Position numbers and translations under genes: made by a program. Positions 1 through 8,427 of a DNA stretch of 39,019 nucleotides are shown piece by piece. Each line of letters begins with the position of its first letter. The first letter of the stretch is position 1. This DNA comes from an uncultured Eggerthellaceae bacterium (GTDB taxonomy: Bacteria > Actinomycetota > Coriobacteriia > Coriobacteriales > Eggerthellaceae), in the NCBI GenBank assembly GCA_934670115.1, contig CAKUOV010000021.1, forward strand, positions 1-39,019. Reading direction: 5' to 3'. The notes beneath the pieces are model-generated. The model made no database searches and had not been told where the DNA came from. It saw only the letters and a list, made by a program, of their open reading frames with translations.

Positions 1-119
1 CTGACATGTTCTTTTCAAGACGGCGTTTCAATAGCTTCAGGTCAAAAAAGAGGACCGAAAAAGAGAGCACGAGGCACAGACACGTGCACGACATACGTCG
101 AAATATTGAAAGGAATGTC

Positions 120-992
120 ATGAAATTCAATCGTATTGGCAAGATTTTTGCAGGCGCCGCAGCATGCGCCCTGCTTGCAGCCTCGCTGGCAGGCTGCGGA
201 AGCTCGAACGCGAGCACTTCGGACAGCGCATCTGCCCAGGGATCCACGAGCGCGCTTTCGGGCACCATCTCCACGAACGGCTCGACCTCCATGGAGAAAG
301 TAATCGGTACGCTTTCCGAGGCCTTCATGGGCGACAATAGCGGCGTGACCATTACCTACGATGCAACGGGTTCAGGCACCGGCATTGAAAGCGCCAAGAA
401 CAAGAGCTGCGATGTGGGCCTGTCCTCCCGTGCGCTGAAGGATTCCGAGACCGGCCTGAAGTCCATTACCGTAGCGCTTGACGGCATTGCCATTATCGTG
501 AATGCCGATTCGGGCGTAAGCAACTTGAGCCTGCAGCAAGTGAGCGACATCTTCACCGGCAAAATCACGAACTGGAGCGAAGTAGGCGGCTCTGACCTGG
601 AGATTTCCTGCATCGGTCGTGAGAACGGCTCTGGTACCCGCGATGGTTTCGAGTCCATTACCGGCACGAAGGATTCCTGCAAGCTTGATCAGGAACTCAC
701 CTCTACCGGTGCTGTTATCACCGCTGTATCCAGCTCCAAGAACGCTATCGGCTACGCTTCTCTGTCCTCCGTTGAAGGCAAGGCTGGCGTGAAGGCTGTC
801 ACCATCGATGGCGTGGCTTGCTCCGAAGCTACAGTTCTTGACGGCAGCTACAAAATCCAGCGTCCGTTCAACTTCATCGTCTCGGAAGACGCTCAGCTCT
901 CCCCCGCTGCTCAGGCGTTCATTGAATTCGCCACCAGCAAGGATGCTGCATCGCTCATCCGCGAAGCTGGCGCCGTACCGACCGCCGCTTAG
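120..992 (+). CDS. pstS: Phosphate ABC transporter substrate-binding lipoprotein PstS
   Basis: Extracellular lipoprotein that captures phosphate and hands it to the PstCA permease. The 290-residue protein has a lipoprotein signal peptide with lipobox LAGC, so Cys26 would be lipidated. A Ser/Ala-rich tether follows, then the PstS-type periplasmic-binding fold. Phosphate-binding stretches are visible: STNGSTSM near residue 55, ATGSGTG near 81 and GRENGSGTR near 165, the last being very typical of PstS. The frame is open upstream to position 6, but ATG 120 is preferred because AAAGGA lies just upstream and the signal peptide begins there. It is the first gene of pstSCAB, and a strong terminator follows it. 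No convincing PHO box is visible in the 119 bp upstream. Confidence 0.95.
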   Translation: MKFNRIGKIFAGAAACALLAASLAGCGSSNASTSDSASAQGSTSALSGTISTNGSTSMEKVIGTLSEAFMGDNSGVTITYDATGSGTGIESAKNKSCDVGLSSRALKDSETGLKSITVALDGIAIIVNADSGVSNLSLQQVSDIFTGKITNWSEVGGSDLEISCIGRENGSGTRDGFESITGTKDSCKLDQELTSTGAVITAVSSSKNAIGYASLSSVEGKAGVKAVTIDGVACSEATVLDGSYKIQRPFNFIVSEDAQLSPAAQAFIEFATSKDAASLIREAGAVPTAA

Positions 993-1006
993 TCACCCAC
1001 TGACCG

Positions 1007-1054
1007 AAGCCGGATGCGAGCATCGAACGTGATGCAAGCATCCGGCTTTTTCTT
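1007..1054 (+). terminator. Intrinsic terminator/attenuator between pstS and pstC
   Basis: An 11-bp perfect stem (left arm 1007-1017, right arm 1038-1048) is followed by TTTTTCTT. A second small hairpin (GCATC/GATGC) sits inside the loop. Its position after the binding-protein gene would let pstS be transcribed in excess over pstCAB, which is common for ABC importer operons. Confidence 0.85.
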
Positions 1055-1144
1055 GAGCCCGGGCACGTGCGTAATAACGCGAAGCACGAACATGCAAGCA
1101 ATTAGCCCGCGGCAAATAGTTGCAACACAAGGAGAATGCACAAC

Positions 1145-2008
1145 ATGAAACCAAAAGAATTCGTCGAGGTCGTGTTCAACGGCGTGTTTTTCGCCTGCGG
1201 CATGCTCTCCGTGGCTTTCGTGGTGGGTATTACCGCCTACCTGATAGCATCGGGAATTCCCGCTATTGCGGAAATCGGCCCCGTCAACTTCCTGCTGGGA
1301 CAGGTTTGGAATCCCGGCAAAGAGCAATATGGCATTTTGCCCTTCATTTTGACCAGCGTGTACGGTACCCTGGGCGCGCTTGTTATTGGCCTGCCACTGG
1401 GCCTGTTCACTGCCATGTTTTTGTCGAAGTATGCAGGAAAGAAATCAGGGCGCGTTATCCGCAGCGCCGTTGAACTGCTTGCAGGCATCCCCTCAGTCGT
1501 CTACGGCCTTGTTGGTATGATCGTGCTGGTTCCCGCCATTCAACACGCGTTCAGCCTTTCCAGCGGCGCTACGTTGCTCGCTGCGATTTTGGTGCTAACC
1601 ATCATGATTTTACCCTACATCGTCAACGTCTCCTCCACCGCGCTTGATGCCGTTCCGAAAGAGTACGAAGAAGGTTCGTTGGCACTGGGTGCCACGAAAA
1701 CCGAGACGTACTTCAAAGTCTCGCTGCACGCTGCGCGCAGCGGCATTGCAACCGCCGTTATCCAAGGCGTGGGCCGTGCGCTAGGCGAGGCCATGGCCAT
1801 TATCATGGTGGCGGGCAACGTGGCGAACATGCCCGACCTCTTCGGTTCGGTTCGTTTCTTGACCACCGCCATTGTCAGCGAAATGTCCTACGCATCGTAC
1901 GGAAGCCTGCACCGCGAAGCGCTGTTCTCCATTGGATTGGTGCTGTTCGTGTTCATTGTGCTGGTCAACGTGGTGCTTAACCTGATCACCCGCCGAAAGG
2001 AAGACTAA
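1145..2008 (+). CDS. pstC: Phosphate ABC transporter permease PstC
   Basis: Inner-membrane permease subunit that pairs with PstA to form the phosphate channel. The 287-residue protein has about six hydrophobic segments and the binding-protein-dependent transport fold. The cytoplasmic EAA-type loop reads EEGSLALGATKTETYFKV and is followed by GRALGEAMAIIMVAGN, both hallmarks of PstC. Two ATGs are possible (1136 and 1145). AAGGAG at 1129-1134 lies only 1 nt from the first but 10 nt from the second, so 1145 is chosen. The stop overlaps the pstA start in a TAATG arrangement, which implies translational coupling. Confidence 0.93.
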   Translation: MKPKEFVEVVFNGVFFACGMLSVAFVVGITAYLIASGIPAIAEIGPVNFLLGQVWNPGKEQYGILPFILTSVYGTLGALVIGLPLGLFTAMFLSKYAGKKSGRVIRSAVELLAGIPSVVYGLVGMIVLVPAIQHAFSLSSGATLLAAILVLTIMILPYIVNVSSTALDAVPKEYEEGSLALGATKTETYFKVSLHAARSGIATAVIQGVGRALGEAMAIIMVAGNVANMPDLFGSVRFLTTAIVSEMSYASYGSLHREALFSIGLVLFVFIVLVNVVLNLITRRKED

Positions 2009-3045
2009 TGCAACAAGAATTCCAACAAGCCGCAGCAGGCGCAGGCGGAAGCGTTGCGTCCCCCCTGCCGCTGCAAAAAGCTGCAAACGGCGTGAATAAC
2101 GCTAGCGACAAAATCGCGCAGGCAGCACAAGCGGCCCAGCTTGCCTCCGCGAAGAACGCGCGCGAGAAAGCCGCCGCATTCGACCAGACGGAAGACAGAA
2201 TTTCCCCGGCACGTCACGCGAAAGACGTTATCCTGCGCGGTTTGGTCTACGGAAGCGGCATTGCCGTATGCGTGGTGTTGGCGCTAATCATCGGCTACAT
2301 TTTCTACCGCGGCGTTCCGGGCATCACCGCTGAACTGCTTACCACGCAAACAAGCTACGTGCACGACACCATTGGCATTTTGCCGAACATCCTGAACACA
2401 CTCTACATTGTGCTGGTGGCAATGGTCATCGTAATTCCCCTGGGTGTGTGCGCGGCAGTTTATCTGAACGAATATGCCACGAACAGGCGCTTGGTTCGCG
2501 TTATCGGCTTTGCCGTTGAAACGCTAACCGGCATTCCTTCCGTTATCTTCGGCCTGGTAGGTATGCTGTTCTTCATTCAGCTGCTTGGCTTGCAGGCGGG
2601 TGTTTTGGCAGGTGGTTTGACCCTGGTAGTTATGGTTTTGCCCACCATTATCAGCAATACGCTTGAAAGCCTGAAGACCATTCCCGATTCCTACCGCGAA
2701 GGCTCGCTTGCCCTGGGAAGTGGCAAATGGCACATGGTGCGCACTGTCGTGTTGCCCAACGCCATGAACGGTATTGCAACCGGCTGCATTCTGGCTGTTG
2801 GACGCATTGTAGGCGAATCCGCCGCCCTGCTGTACACGGCTGGTTTTGGACTGATCCTGAACAGCTTCATGACCGCACTGCAGTCTTCCAGCGCAACGCT
2901 GACCGTGGCCCTGTACGTATACGCAACAGAGCGCGGCGAACTTGACGTGGCGTTTTCAGTAGCAACCATCCTCATGGTGCTCACCCTTCTTTTGAATCTT
3001 GCCGCCAACTTGGCATCTTCCAAACTTAAGCATAAGGAGAACTAG
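2008..3045 (+). CDS. pstA: Phosphate ABC transporter permease PstA with Ala/Gln-rich N-terminal extension
   Basis: Second permease subunit of the Pst importer. The 345-residue protein is longer than typical PstA (about 280-300). The extra length is an N-terminal, about 70-residue hydrophilic tail rich in Ala, Gln and Lys that precedes the first membrane segment. The permease core has roughly six membrane spans, the coupling loop YREGSLALGSGKWHMVR and the PstA-like sequence GRIVGESAALLYTAGFG. The ATG overlaps the pstC stop. The tail has no recognisable domain and is probably cytoplasmic. Similar low-complexity tails occur on PstB and on the next gene product. Confidence 0.92.
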   Translation: MQQEFQQAAAGAGGSVASPLPLQKAANGVNNASDKIAQAAQAAQLASAKNAREKAAAFDQTEDRISPARHAKDVILRGLVYGSGIAVCVVLALIIGYIFYRGVPGITAELLTTQTSYVHDTIGILPNILNTLYIVLVAMVIVIPLGVCAAVYLNEYATNRRLVRVIGFAVETLTGIPSVIFGLVGMLFFIQLLGLQAGVLAGGLTLVVMVLPTIISNTLESLKTIPDSYREGSLALGSGKWHMVRTVVLPNAMNGIATGCILAVGRIVGESAALLYTAGFGLILNSFMTALQSSSATLTVALYVYATERGELDVAFSVATILMVLTLLLNLAANLASSKLKHKEN

Positions 3046-3046
3046 T

Positions 3047-3913
3047 ATGACCAGCACTACCAATGCAGCCACTATGACCGCAGAACCTGCCGCAACGACA
3101 CCCGCTGCGACCGTTGCGACCGCAACCAGCGCACCCGCAGCATCCGCAATAAACGGCCTGCCGACCAGCTTCGAAATATCGAACCTGAACTTGTGGTATG
3201 GCGCCCACCATGCGCTGCATGACATTAATATCAACATTCCGGCCAACCAGGTAACCGCACTCATCGGCCCTTCCGGATGCGGCAAATCAACGTTTTTGAA
3301 AACGCTCAATCGCATGCAAGACCTGGTAGAAAGCGTGCGCATTGAAGGCCAGGTACTGTTCAACGGACAGGATATCTATGGCCCGAAAGTCGATGTCACC
3401 GCACTGCGTAAGAACGTGGGCATGGTGTTCCAAAAGGCCAATCCCTTCCCCATGAGCATCTACGAGAACGTGGCATACGGCCCCAAGGTCCACGGAATCC
3501 GCAATAAAGAGCAGCTGGATGCCATTGTTGAAGAGTCGCTGCGCGGCGCGGCGCTGTGGAACGAAGTAAAAGATCGCCTGAAGAAGAGCGCTTTAGGCCT
3601 ATCCGGCGGCCAGCAGCAACGTTTGTGTATTGCGCGTGCCCTGGCAGTCAAGCCGCAAGTGCTGTTGCTTGACGAATCCACGAGCGCTTTGGACCCCATT
3701 TCAACGGGGCAGATCGAAGAGCTGGTAGGCGAACTGAAAGAGAAGTACACCGTAATCATGGTTACGCACAACATGCAGCAGGCCGTGCGCGTTTCCGATT
3801 TCGCGGCGTTCTTCCTTTTGGGCGATTTGGTGGAATTTGCCCCCACGGGCCAGCTTTTCAACTATCCTCAAGACGAACGAACCGCCGACTACGTTTCTGG
3901 ACGTTTCGGCTAA
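3047..3913 (+). CDS. pstB: Phosphate ABC transporter ATP-binding protein PstB
   Basis: ATPase that powers phosphate uptake through PstCA. The 288-residue protein starts at an ATG 1 nt after the pstA stop, with AAGGAG upstream. The first 35-40 residues are a Thr/Ala-rich tail not needed by the fold. Walker A is GPSGCGKST (residues 74-82), the Q-loop is VFQKANPFPMS, the signature LSGGQQQR (185-192) and Walker B LLLDE (206-210), with the H-loop MVTHNMQQ. PstB proteins usually have Pro after the catalytic Glu (DEPxSALDP); here it is Ser211 (DESTSALDP). No phoU is seen downstream. Confidence 0.94.
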   Translation: MTSTTNAATMTAEPAATTPAATVATATSAPAASAINGLPTSFEISNLNLWYGAHHALHDININIPANQVTALIGPSGCGKSTFLKTLNRMQDLVESVRIEGQVLFNGQDIYGPKVDVTALRKNVGMVFQKANPFPMSIYENVAYGPKVHGIRNKEQLDAIVEESLRGAALWNEVKDRLKKSALGLSGGQQQRLCIARALAVKPQVLLLDESTSALDPISTGQIEELVGELKEKYTVIMVTHNMQQAVRVSDFAAFFLLGDLVEFAPTGQLFNYPQDERTADYVSGRFG

Positions 3914-3938
3914 TCAGATAAACGTGAAAGAAGATTAC

Positions 3939-4886
3939 ATGACGCAAGAGAAAACAAAAACGGGAATCAAAACCGCCGCCGAAGCTGCATCCAAGGCCAA
4001 CGAGCTTGGCCAAGGTGCAGCAAGCGCAGGCGCGGCAGGCGCCACCGCAGTCGAAGCTGTCTGCGTAACCTGCGCTGAGCAGGCAAAACTTAACACGCAA
4101 AAAGAAGAGGCGCTGGCAGATATCCGCACGAAAAGCGGTTTCATCTGCGACATGGACGGCGTGATCTACCACGGCAACAGAGCACTCCCCGGAGCCGCCG
4201 AGCTGGTTGCATGGTTCAAAAAGCAGGGGAAACATTACCTGTTCCTAACGAATGCCTCCGACAAAACCCCGCTTGAGCTGCATATGAAGCTCCACCGCAT
4301 GGGCATTGACGTTGAACCCGAGCACTTCTACACCAGCGCGTTGGCCACCGCGCGTTTCTTGTCCTCGCAAAAGCCCGGATGCAGCGCGTACATCATTGGC
4401 GATCACGGCCTGCATAACGCGCTCTACGACGAAGGCATTACGTACAACGACGTTGATCCGGACTACGTGGTGGTGGGCGAAACCGACGACTTCCGCTTTG
4501 AGCACATCAAGAACGCCATGAACCTGGTGAACAAGGGAGCCGGACTTATTGCTACGAACTCCGACATCACCGGTCCCATTGAGGGCGGCTTCAAACCTGC
4601 ATGCAAAGCACTGGTGGCAAGCATCGAAGTTGCAACGGGTGTGAATGCGTACTTTGTAGGCAAGCCAAATCCCCTGATGATGCGCACGGGATTGGAAATT
4701 CTGGGCGTTCACTCTGCAGACTCCGTGATGATTGGCGACCGCATGGATACCGATATGGTGGGTGGCATTGAGGCCGGTATGGAAACCGCTTTAGTGCTTT
4801 CCGGCGTATCCACCTTGGAAACCGTGGCACAATATCCGTTCAAGCCACGCGTTATCCTAAACGGCGTGGGCGACATCTGCAAGTAA
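3939..4886 (+). CDS. HAD-IIA family sugar/nucleotide phosphatase (NagD/AraL-like)
   Basis: Cytoplasmic HAD phosphohydrolase of subfamily IIA. After an Ala-rich tail of about 60 residues, motif I is DMDGVIYHG, motif II LTNAS, motif III GKPNP and motif IV GDRMDTD, with the C2-type cap between motifs II and III. The frame extends upstream into pstB, but ATG 3939 is chosen because it falls 26 nt after the pstB stop with AAAGAAG upstream; a GTG at 3924 is possible. Being last in the pst cluster suggests phosphate release from small phosphorylated metabolites, but the substrate cannot be read from sequence. Confidence 0.88.
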   Translation: MTQEKTKTGIKTAAEAASKANELGQGAASAGAAGATAVEAVCVTCAEQAKLNTQKEEALADIRTKSGFICDMDGVIYHGNRALPGAAELVAWFKKQGKHYLFLTNASDKTPLELHMKLHRMGIDVEPEHFYTSALATARFLSSQKPGCSAYIIGDHGLHNALYDEGITYNDVDPDYVVVGETDDFRFEHIKNAMNLVNKGAGLIATNSDITGPIEGGFKPACKALVASIEVATGVNAYFVGKPNPLMMRTGLEILGVHSADSVMIGDRMDTDMVGGIEAGMETALVLSGVSTLETVAQYPFKPRVILNGVGDICK

Positions 4887-4902
4887 TAGTTGCAGATTCG
4901 CC
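4869..4902 (+). other. Stem-loop enclosing the stop codon of the HAD phosphatase gene
   Basis: A 13-bp stem (GGCGA plus ATCTGCAA paired with TTGCAGAT plus TCGCC, one bulged C at 4874) closes a 7-nt loop GTAATAG holding the TAA stop and an adjacent TAG. No T-run follows, so it is not a classical intrinsic terminator. It may be a 3'-end stabiliser or processing site between the pst cluster and the radical SAM gene. Confidence 0.7.
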
Positions 4903-4997
4903 GACGTGACTTCCTGTGGCAGCCAGAAGGATGCAACGGAAGCAAATCGCGGCGAAAAGAATTGAACGACAGAACGGTTTCACAGAGCGGCAAGACC

Positions 4998-5636
4998 ATG
5001 GAAAACAAAACATCGCAAACTATCGTTTACCCCGTTTATCAGGGGCTTTATGTTAATCTGACGAATCGATGCAGCTGCGGCTGCACGTTTTGTATTCGGC
5101 GCAAGGCAAGCGGCGTAGGCAGCGACGGCAACGGAGCCAGCAACGTTTTATGGCTTGATCACGAACCGGATTTCACCGAGGTCATGGCCGCATTCGACGA
5201 ACAGGACATGAGCCGCTACAACGAAGTAGTGTTTTGCGGCTACGGCGAGCCGACCTGCGCTTTTGACGTACTCAAGCAGGTTGCGGCCGAAGTGAAGCGC
5301 CGCTATCACCCGCCAACACGCATCAACACAAACGGACAAGGATGCCTTATCAACAAGCGCGACATTTGTCCCGAGTTCGAAGGCATCATCGACACCGTGT
5401 CCATCAGCCTGAATGCCCCTACGGCAGAGAAATACCAGGAAAATGTGCGCAGCGAATTCGGCGAGCAATCTTTCTACGCTATGCTTGATTTCGCGCGTGA
5501 AGTGCGCAAATACGTTCCCAACGTGGTAATGACCACCGTTGATACCACCATCAGCCACGAAGAAGAAGCGGCATGTCAAAAGATTTGCGATGAACTGGGC
5601 GTGCGCTACCGCATTCGCGCCCTGGCAAGCGCATAA
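4998..5636 (+). CDS. Small radical SAM protein (TatD-associated rSAM type)
   Basis: A 212-residue radical SAM protein. It starts YPVYQGLYVNLTNRCSCGC and carries the CX3CX2C iron-sulfur motif (with an additional Cys inside it), then the glycine-rich CGYGEPT stretch and a partial TIM barrel. The short length and the opening 'LYVNLTNRC' match the family often annotated as TatD-linked radical SAM, whose reaction is unknown. ATG 4998 is used; the frame is open to a TTG at 4890 but that start lies inside the stem-loop. It is about 110 nt downstream of the phosphatase gene and convergent with the ABC operon. No TatD nuclease gene is in view. Confidence 0.82.
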   Translation: MENKTSQTIVYPVYQGLYVNLTNRCSCGCTFCIRRKASGVGSDGNGASNVLWLDHEPDFTEVMAAFDEQDMSRYNEVVFCGYGEPTCAFDVLKQVAAEVKRRYHPPTRINTNGQGCLINKRDICPEFEGIIDTVSISLNAPTAEKYQENVRSEFGEQSFYAMLDFAREVRKYVPNVVMTTVDTTISHEEEAACQKICDELGVRYRIRALASA

Positions 5637-5688
5637 AACGCGGTTGCCAACGCCCAAGGATCGCCCAACGCCCGCATGTGCCACCCCA

Positions 5689-6459
5689 CTACAGGGCGGC
5701 GCGAATTAAGTTCTTCGTAAACTCGCTTTCGGGATGAGCAAAAACTTCTTCAGTGAGCCCGCTGTCCACCACCACACCGCGTTCCATAACGGACACGCTC
5801 TGGCACAGATGACGCACCACATCAAGATCATGGGAAATAAAGAGCATAGCGCAGTTATATTCCCTGTTCACCCGCTTAAGAAGATCAATAATCTGTGCTT
5901 GAACAGACACGTCCAACATTGACGTCGGCTCATCGCAAATGAGCAGTTTCGGACGCAACGCCAGCGCACGGACAATAGCAACGCGCTGCGCTTGACCGCC
6001 ACTAATCTCATGAGGGTACTTGTTCATTTGGTCGCGCGTAATTCCCACAGAATCAAGCATCTCGTAGACTATCTTCTGCTCTTCCTGAGAACTCGAAGCA
6101 AGTCCATAAAGCCTGATAGGCTCGGCACAACACTCGTATACGGAAAAACGCGGATTGAACGCCTTTTGGGGGTTCTGGAAAATCATCTGAACATCTTTGC
6201 GCAACGGGCGCCATTGTGCCTTCGTGAGCCCCAACAAGCTTTTTCCGTTATACAAAATCTCACCAAAATCGGGCTTCACGAACCCCATAATCATGCGGGA
6301 AAGTGTGGTTTTCCCGCTTCCGCTGCCGCCAATAAGGCCGTACAGCTGCCCTTTTTCCAAGGTAAGGTTCACCTGATTGACAGCAAGTGTTTTCTCGTTG
6401 CCCCAAAATCCGGAAGCAAAACTCTTGCAAACGTCTTTCACCTCAAGCAGTGCGCTCAT
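5689..6459 (-). CDS. Opp/Dpp/Nik-type ABC transporter ATP-binding protein (second ATPase)
   Basis: Second ATPase of a peptide/nickel-type importer, 256 residues. Walker A is GGSGSGKT (44-51), the signature SGGQAQR, Walker B LLICDEPTSMLD and the H-loop FISHDLDVVRH. It lacks the C-terminal oligopeptide-HPY zinc-like extension, as usual for the OppF/DppF/NikE position. The start is ATG 6459, preceded by a strong AAGGAGGTG; the longer frame to 6495 is rejected. The ATG overlaps the stop of the preceding ATPase gene (ATGA), so the two are translationally coupled. Last gene of the six-gene minus-strand operon. Confidence 0.92.
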   Translation of the reverse strand: MSALLEVKDVCKSFASGFWGNEKTLAVNQVNLTLEKGQLYGLIGGSGSGKTTLSRMIMGFVKPDFGEILYNGKSLLGLTKAQWRPLRKDVQMIFQNPQKAFNPRFSVYECCAEPIRLYGLASSSQEEQKIVYEMLDSVGITRDQMNKYPHEISGGQAQRVAIVRALALRPKLLICDEPTSMLDVSVQAQIIDLLKRVNREYNCAMLFISHDLDVVRHLCQSVSVMERGVVVDSGLTEEVFAHPESEFTKNLIRAAL

Positions 6460-7556
6460 TGAGCACCTCCTTCGCTCAACGGGTGGTGACACCATGCAGT
6501 GCGTTCCCCTACTGCATGCGCAGGTGGCAAGCCCGCTTTACACGCTTCATCCGCATAGGGGCAACGCGGCCAAAAAGAACAGCCTTCGGGCAACTCATCG
6601 AAAGAAGGCATAAATCCGTCCATTGCCTTAAAGCCGTTTTCGGGCAGCGAGTTTAAAAGACCCCTAGTATACGGATGGATCGGCCGCGAAAGTACATCTT
6701 GACCAGGCCCGACTTCCACAATACGTCCCGCGTACATCACAGCAACCTGATCGGCAATGAGCCGTGCAAACGGAATATCGTGCGTGATGCACATCATTGC
6801 GCACGACGTATCATCTTTGAGCCCCTGAAGCATTTCCAGCACATTGCGGCGCAGCGACCAGTCGATGGCCTTTGTGGGCTCATCGACAATCAGCAGGTCG
6901 GGGTGGGTAATGGCGCCCATGGAAATAAGCACGCGCTGATTCATGCCACCTGAAAGCTCCGACGGATAGCGCCGATACGTGTTTTCAGGCTGGGGAAGCT
7001 TCAAACTGTCGAAAAGCCGAACCACTTCCGCGCGAATGCCTTCTTTGCGCTGCTTACGGCTTTCCCCTTCTTCCCGAAGCGCCTCTTTAGCCTGGGCACA
7101 TTCTGCCACCTGGGGCCCTACGCGCATAAGCGGATTTAAGGACGTGTTCGGGTTCTGGGGAATATTCATAACGCTTGAGCCGCGCAAGTGACGAAACTCA
7201 TCATCGGACAGGCCGCTCACTTCCACGCCCTTGAACAGCACCGATCCGCTCACGCGAGCGTTATCGGGCAGCAAGTGAAGCGCTGCCGTTGCGGTAACGG
7301 ACTTACCGCAACCCGTTTCGCCTACAATGCAAACTACCGACTTGGGCATGATATCCAAGCTCAAGTCGCGCACGATATGCACCAGCTTGCGGCCGACAAG
7401 AAAACTCACATTCAACTCTTTAAGTGAAAGTATTGGCTGGTCAGGTTGCCAATTGGGCTCATTATCCAGCAGTGCTTTGAAAGCATCTTTGCTGCCCTTG
7501 ACCGCTTTAGAGTCCGCGTTGCGCGCGGTATCCAATCTACTACGAAACAAAGACAT
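6456..7556 (-). CDS. Opp/Dpp/Nik-type ABC transporter ATP-binding protein with C-terminal HPY region
   Basis: First ATPase of the importer, 366 residues. About 40 residues precede the nucleotide-binding domain. Walker A is GETGCGKS, the signature LSGGMNQR and the H-loop CITHDIPFARL. The C-terminus has the cysteine-bearing oligo/dipeptide region CSFWPRCPYADEACK. Walker B continues as VDEPTKAIDWSLRR, whereas the D-loop is nearly always DEPTTALDVTVQ in this family; the catalytic Glu is retained. The ribosome binding site GGAG lies at the end of the preceding permease gene, 4 nt away. The substrate is not decided by this subunit. Confidence 0.92.
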   Translation of the reverse strand: MSLFRSRLDTARNADSKAVKGSKDAFKALLDNEPNWQPDQPILSLKELNVSFLVGRKLVHIVRDLSLDIMPKSVVCIVGETGCGKSVTATAALHLLPDNARVSGSVLFKGVEVSGLSDDEFRHLRGSSVMNIPQNPNTSLNPLMRVGPQVAECAQAKEALREEGESRKQRKEGIRAEVVRLFDSLKLPQPENTYRRYPSELSGGMNQRVLISMGAITHPDLLIVDEPTKAIDWSLRRNVLEMLQGLKDDTSCAMMCITHDIPFARLIADQVAVMYAGRIVEVGPGQDVLSRPIHPYTRGLLNSLPENGFKAMDGFMPSFDELPEGCSFWPRCPYADEACKAGLPPAHAVGERTAWCHHPLSEGGAQ

Positions 7557-7560
7557 GATA

Positions 7561-8427
7561 CTACTCCGTTACTGCATGCTCGCGCATGCGCGGGTCGGTC
7601 AGATCCCGAATGCCGTCGCCGAACAGGTTGAATCCAACAGCGCTCACAGCAATGGCAAAACCAGGGAAGAACGACATCCAAGGCGCAAAGCGCAGATAAT
7701 CACGACCATCGCTGATCATGGCGCCCCAGTCGGGTGAAGGCGGCTGCGCGCCCAGGCCCAAGAAGCTCAAAGACGAGCAGAACAAAATAACCGAGCCCAA
7801 GTCCAGCGACATCATGACGATAATCTTAGAGGCAACAGAGGGCAGCAGGTACTTCGTGGCAATCTTGAAGGATGAGTTGCCAATAGCGCGTGCCGATTCA
7901 ATGAATTCCTCGTTGCGAAGCAGCACGATCTCGCCACGAACTAAACGCGCGTAACGCGTCCAGTGGATGCACATCAGCGCAATAATAAGGTTGATGGTTC
8001 CCGTTCCCAAAACCGCAGAGACCGCCAGCGCAAAAACGATGGTAGGAAACGCCAGGAAGATATCGGTCACACGCATAAGGAAACCGTCCACCTTGCCGCC
8101 GGCAAAACCTGCAATCAGGCCAATGGCGCTTCCCAGCACCGCACCGAACAAAACAACGAGCGTTGCCGTTACCAAGGAGATACGTGCACCTTCAATAACG
8201 CGACACAAAATGCAACGTCCCAGGTTATCGGTGCCAAAAGGATACTCAGCGCAAGGCGCTATGAACTGATTCGCCGTTTGCATATACGTAGGATCGTGCC
8301 CTTCCAGCAAAGGAGCGAACACCGCAACAACAATAAGGACGGCAACCATAATACCGCCCACAATCAGCGTGGTGTTCTTGCGGTTCAGGTCGGTGAAAAA
8401 TCTCAAAATGGAATGCATGACAATCAC
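7561..8427 (-). CDS. Opp/Dpp/Nik-type ABC transporter permease (OppC/DppC/NikC position)
   Basis: Inner-membrane permease of 288 residues. The N-terminal TM is followed by HDPTYMQTANQFIAPCAEYP and GTDNLGRCILCRVIEGARIS, the typical OppC/DppC entry region. The coupling loop is RNEEFIESARAIGNSSFKIATKYLLP. The C-terminus reads FNLFGDGIRDLTDPRMRE, also typical. The GTG at 8427 overlaps the previous stop (GTGA); an in-frame ATG at 8418 is an alternative start. It forms a heterodimer with the preceding permease. Confidence 0.92.
   Translation of the reverse strand: MIVMHSILRFFTDLNRKNTTLIVGGIMVAVLIVVAVFAPLLEGHDPTYMQTANQFIAPCAEYPFGTDNLGRCILCRVIEGARISLVTATLVVLFGAVLGSAIGLIAGFAGGKVDGFLMRVTDIFLAFPTIVFALAVSAVLGTGTINLIIALMCIHWTRYARLVRGEIVLLRNEEFIESARAIGNSSFKIATKYLLPSVASKIIVMMSLDLGSVILFCSSLSFLGLGAQPPSPDWGAMISDGRDYLRFAPWMSFFPGFAIAVSAVGFNLFGDGIRDLTDPRMREHAVTE

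Noticed and set aside
11..40. TTTCAA repeats before pstS as a PHO box
   Set aside because: Spacing of 13 and poor third copy; does not match a known PhoB/PhoP motif convincingly and the window starts too close.
6..119. N-terminal extension of pstS starting at position 6
   Set aside because: Basic, unlikely sequence before a clean lipoprotein signal peptide; ATG 120 has the ribosome binding site.
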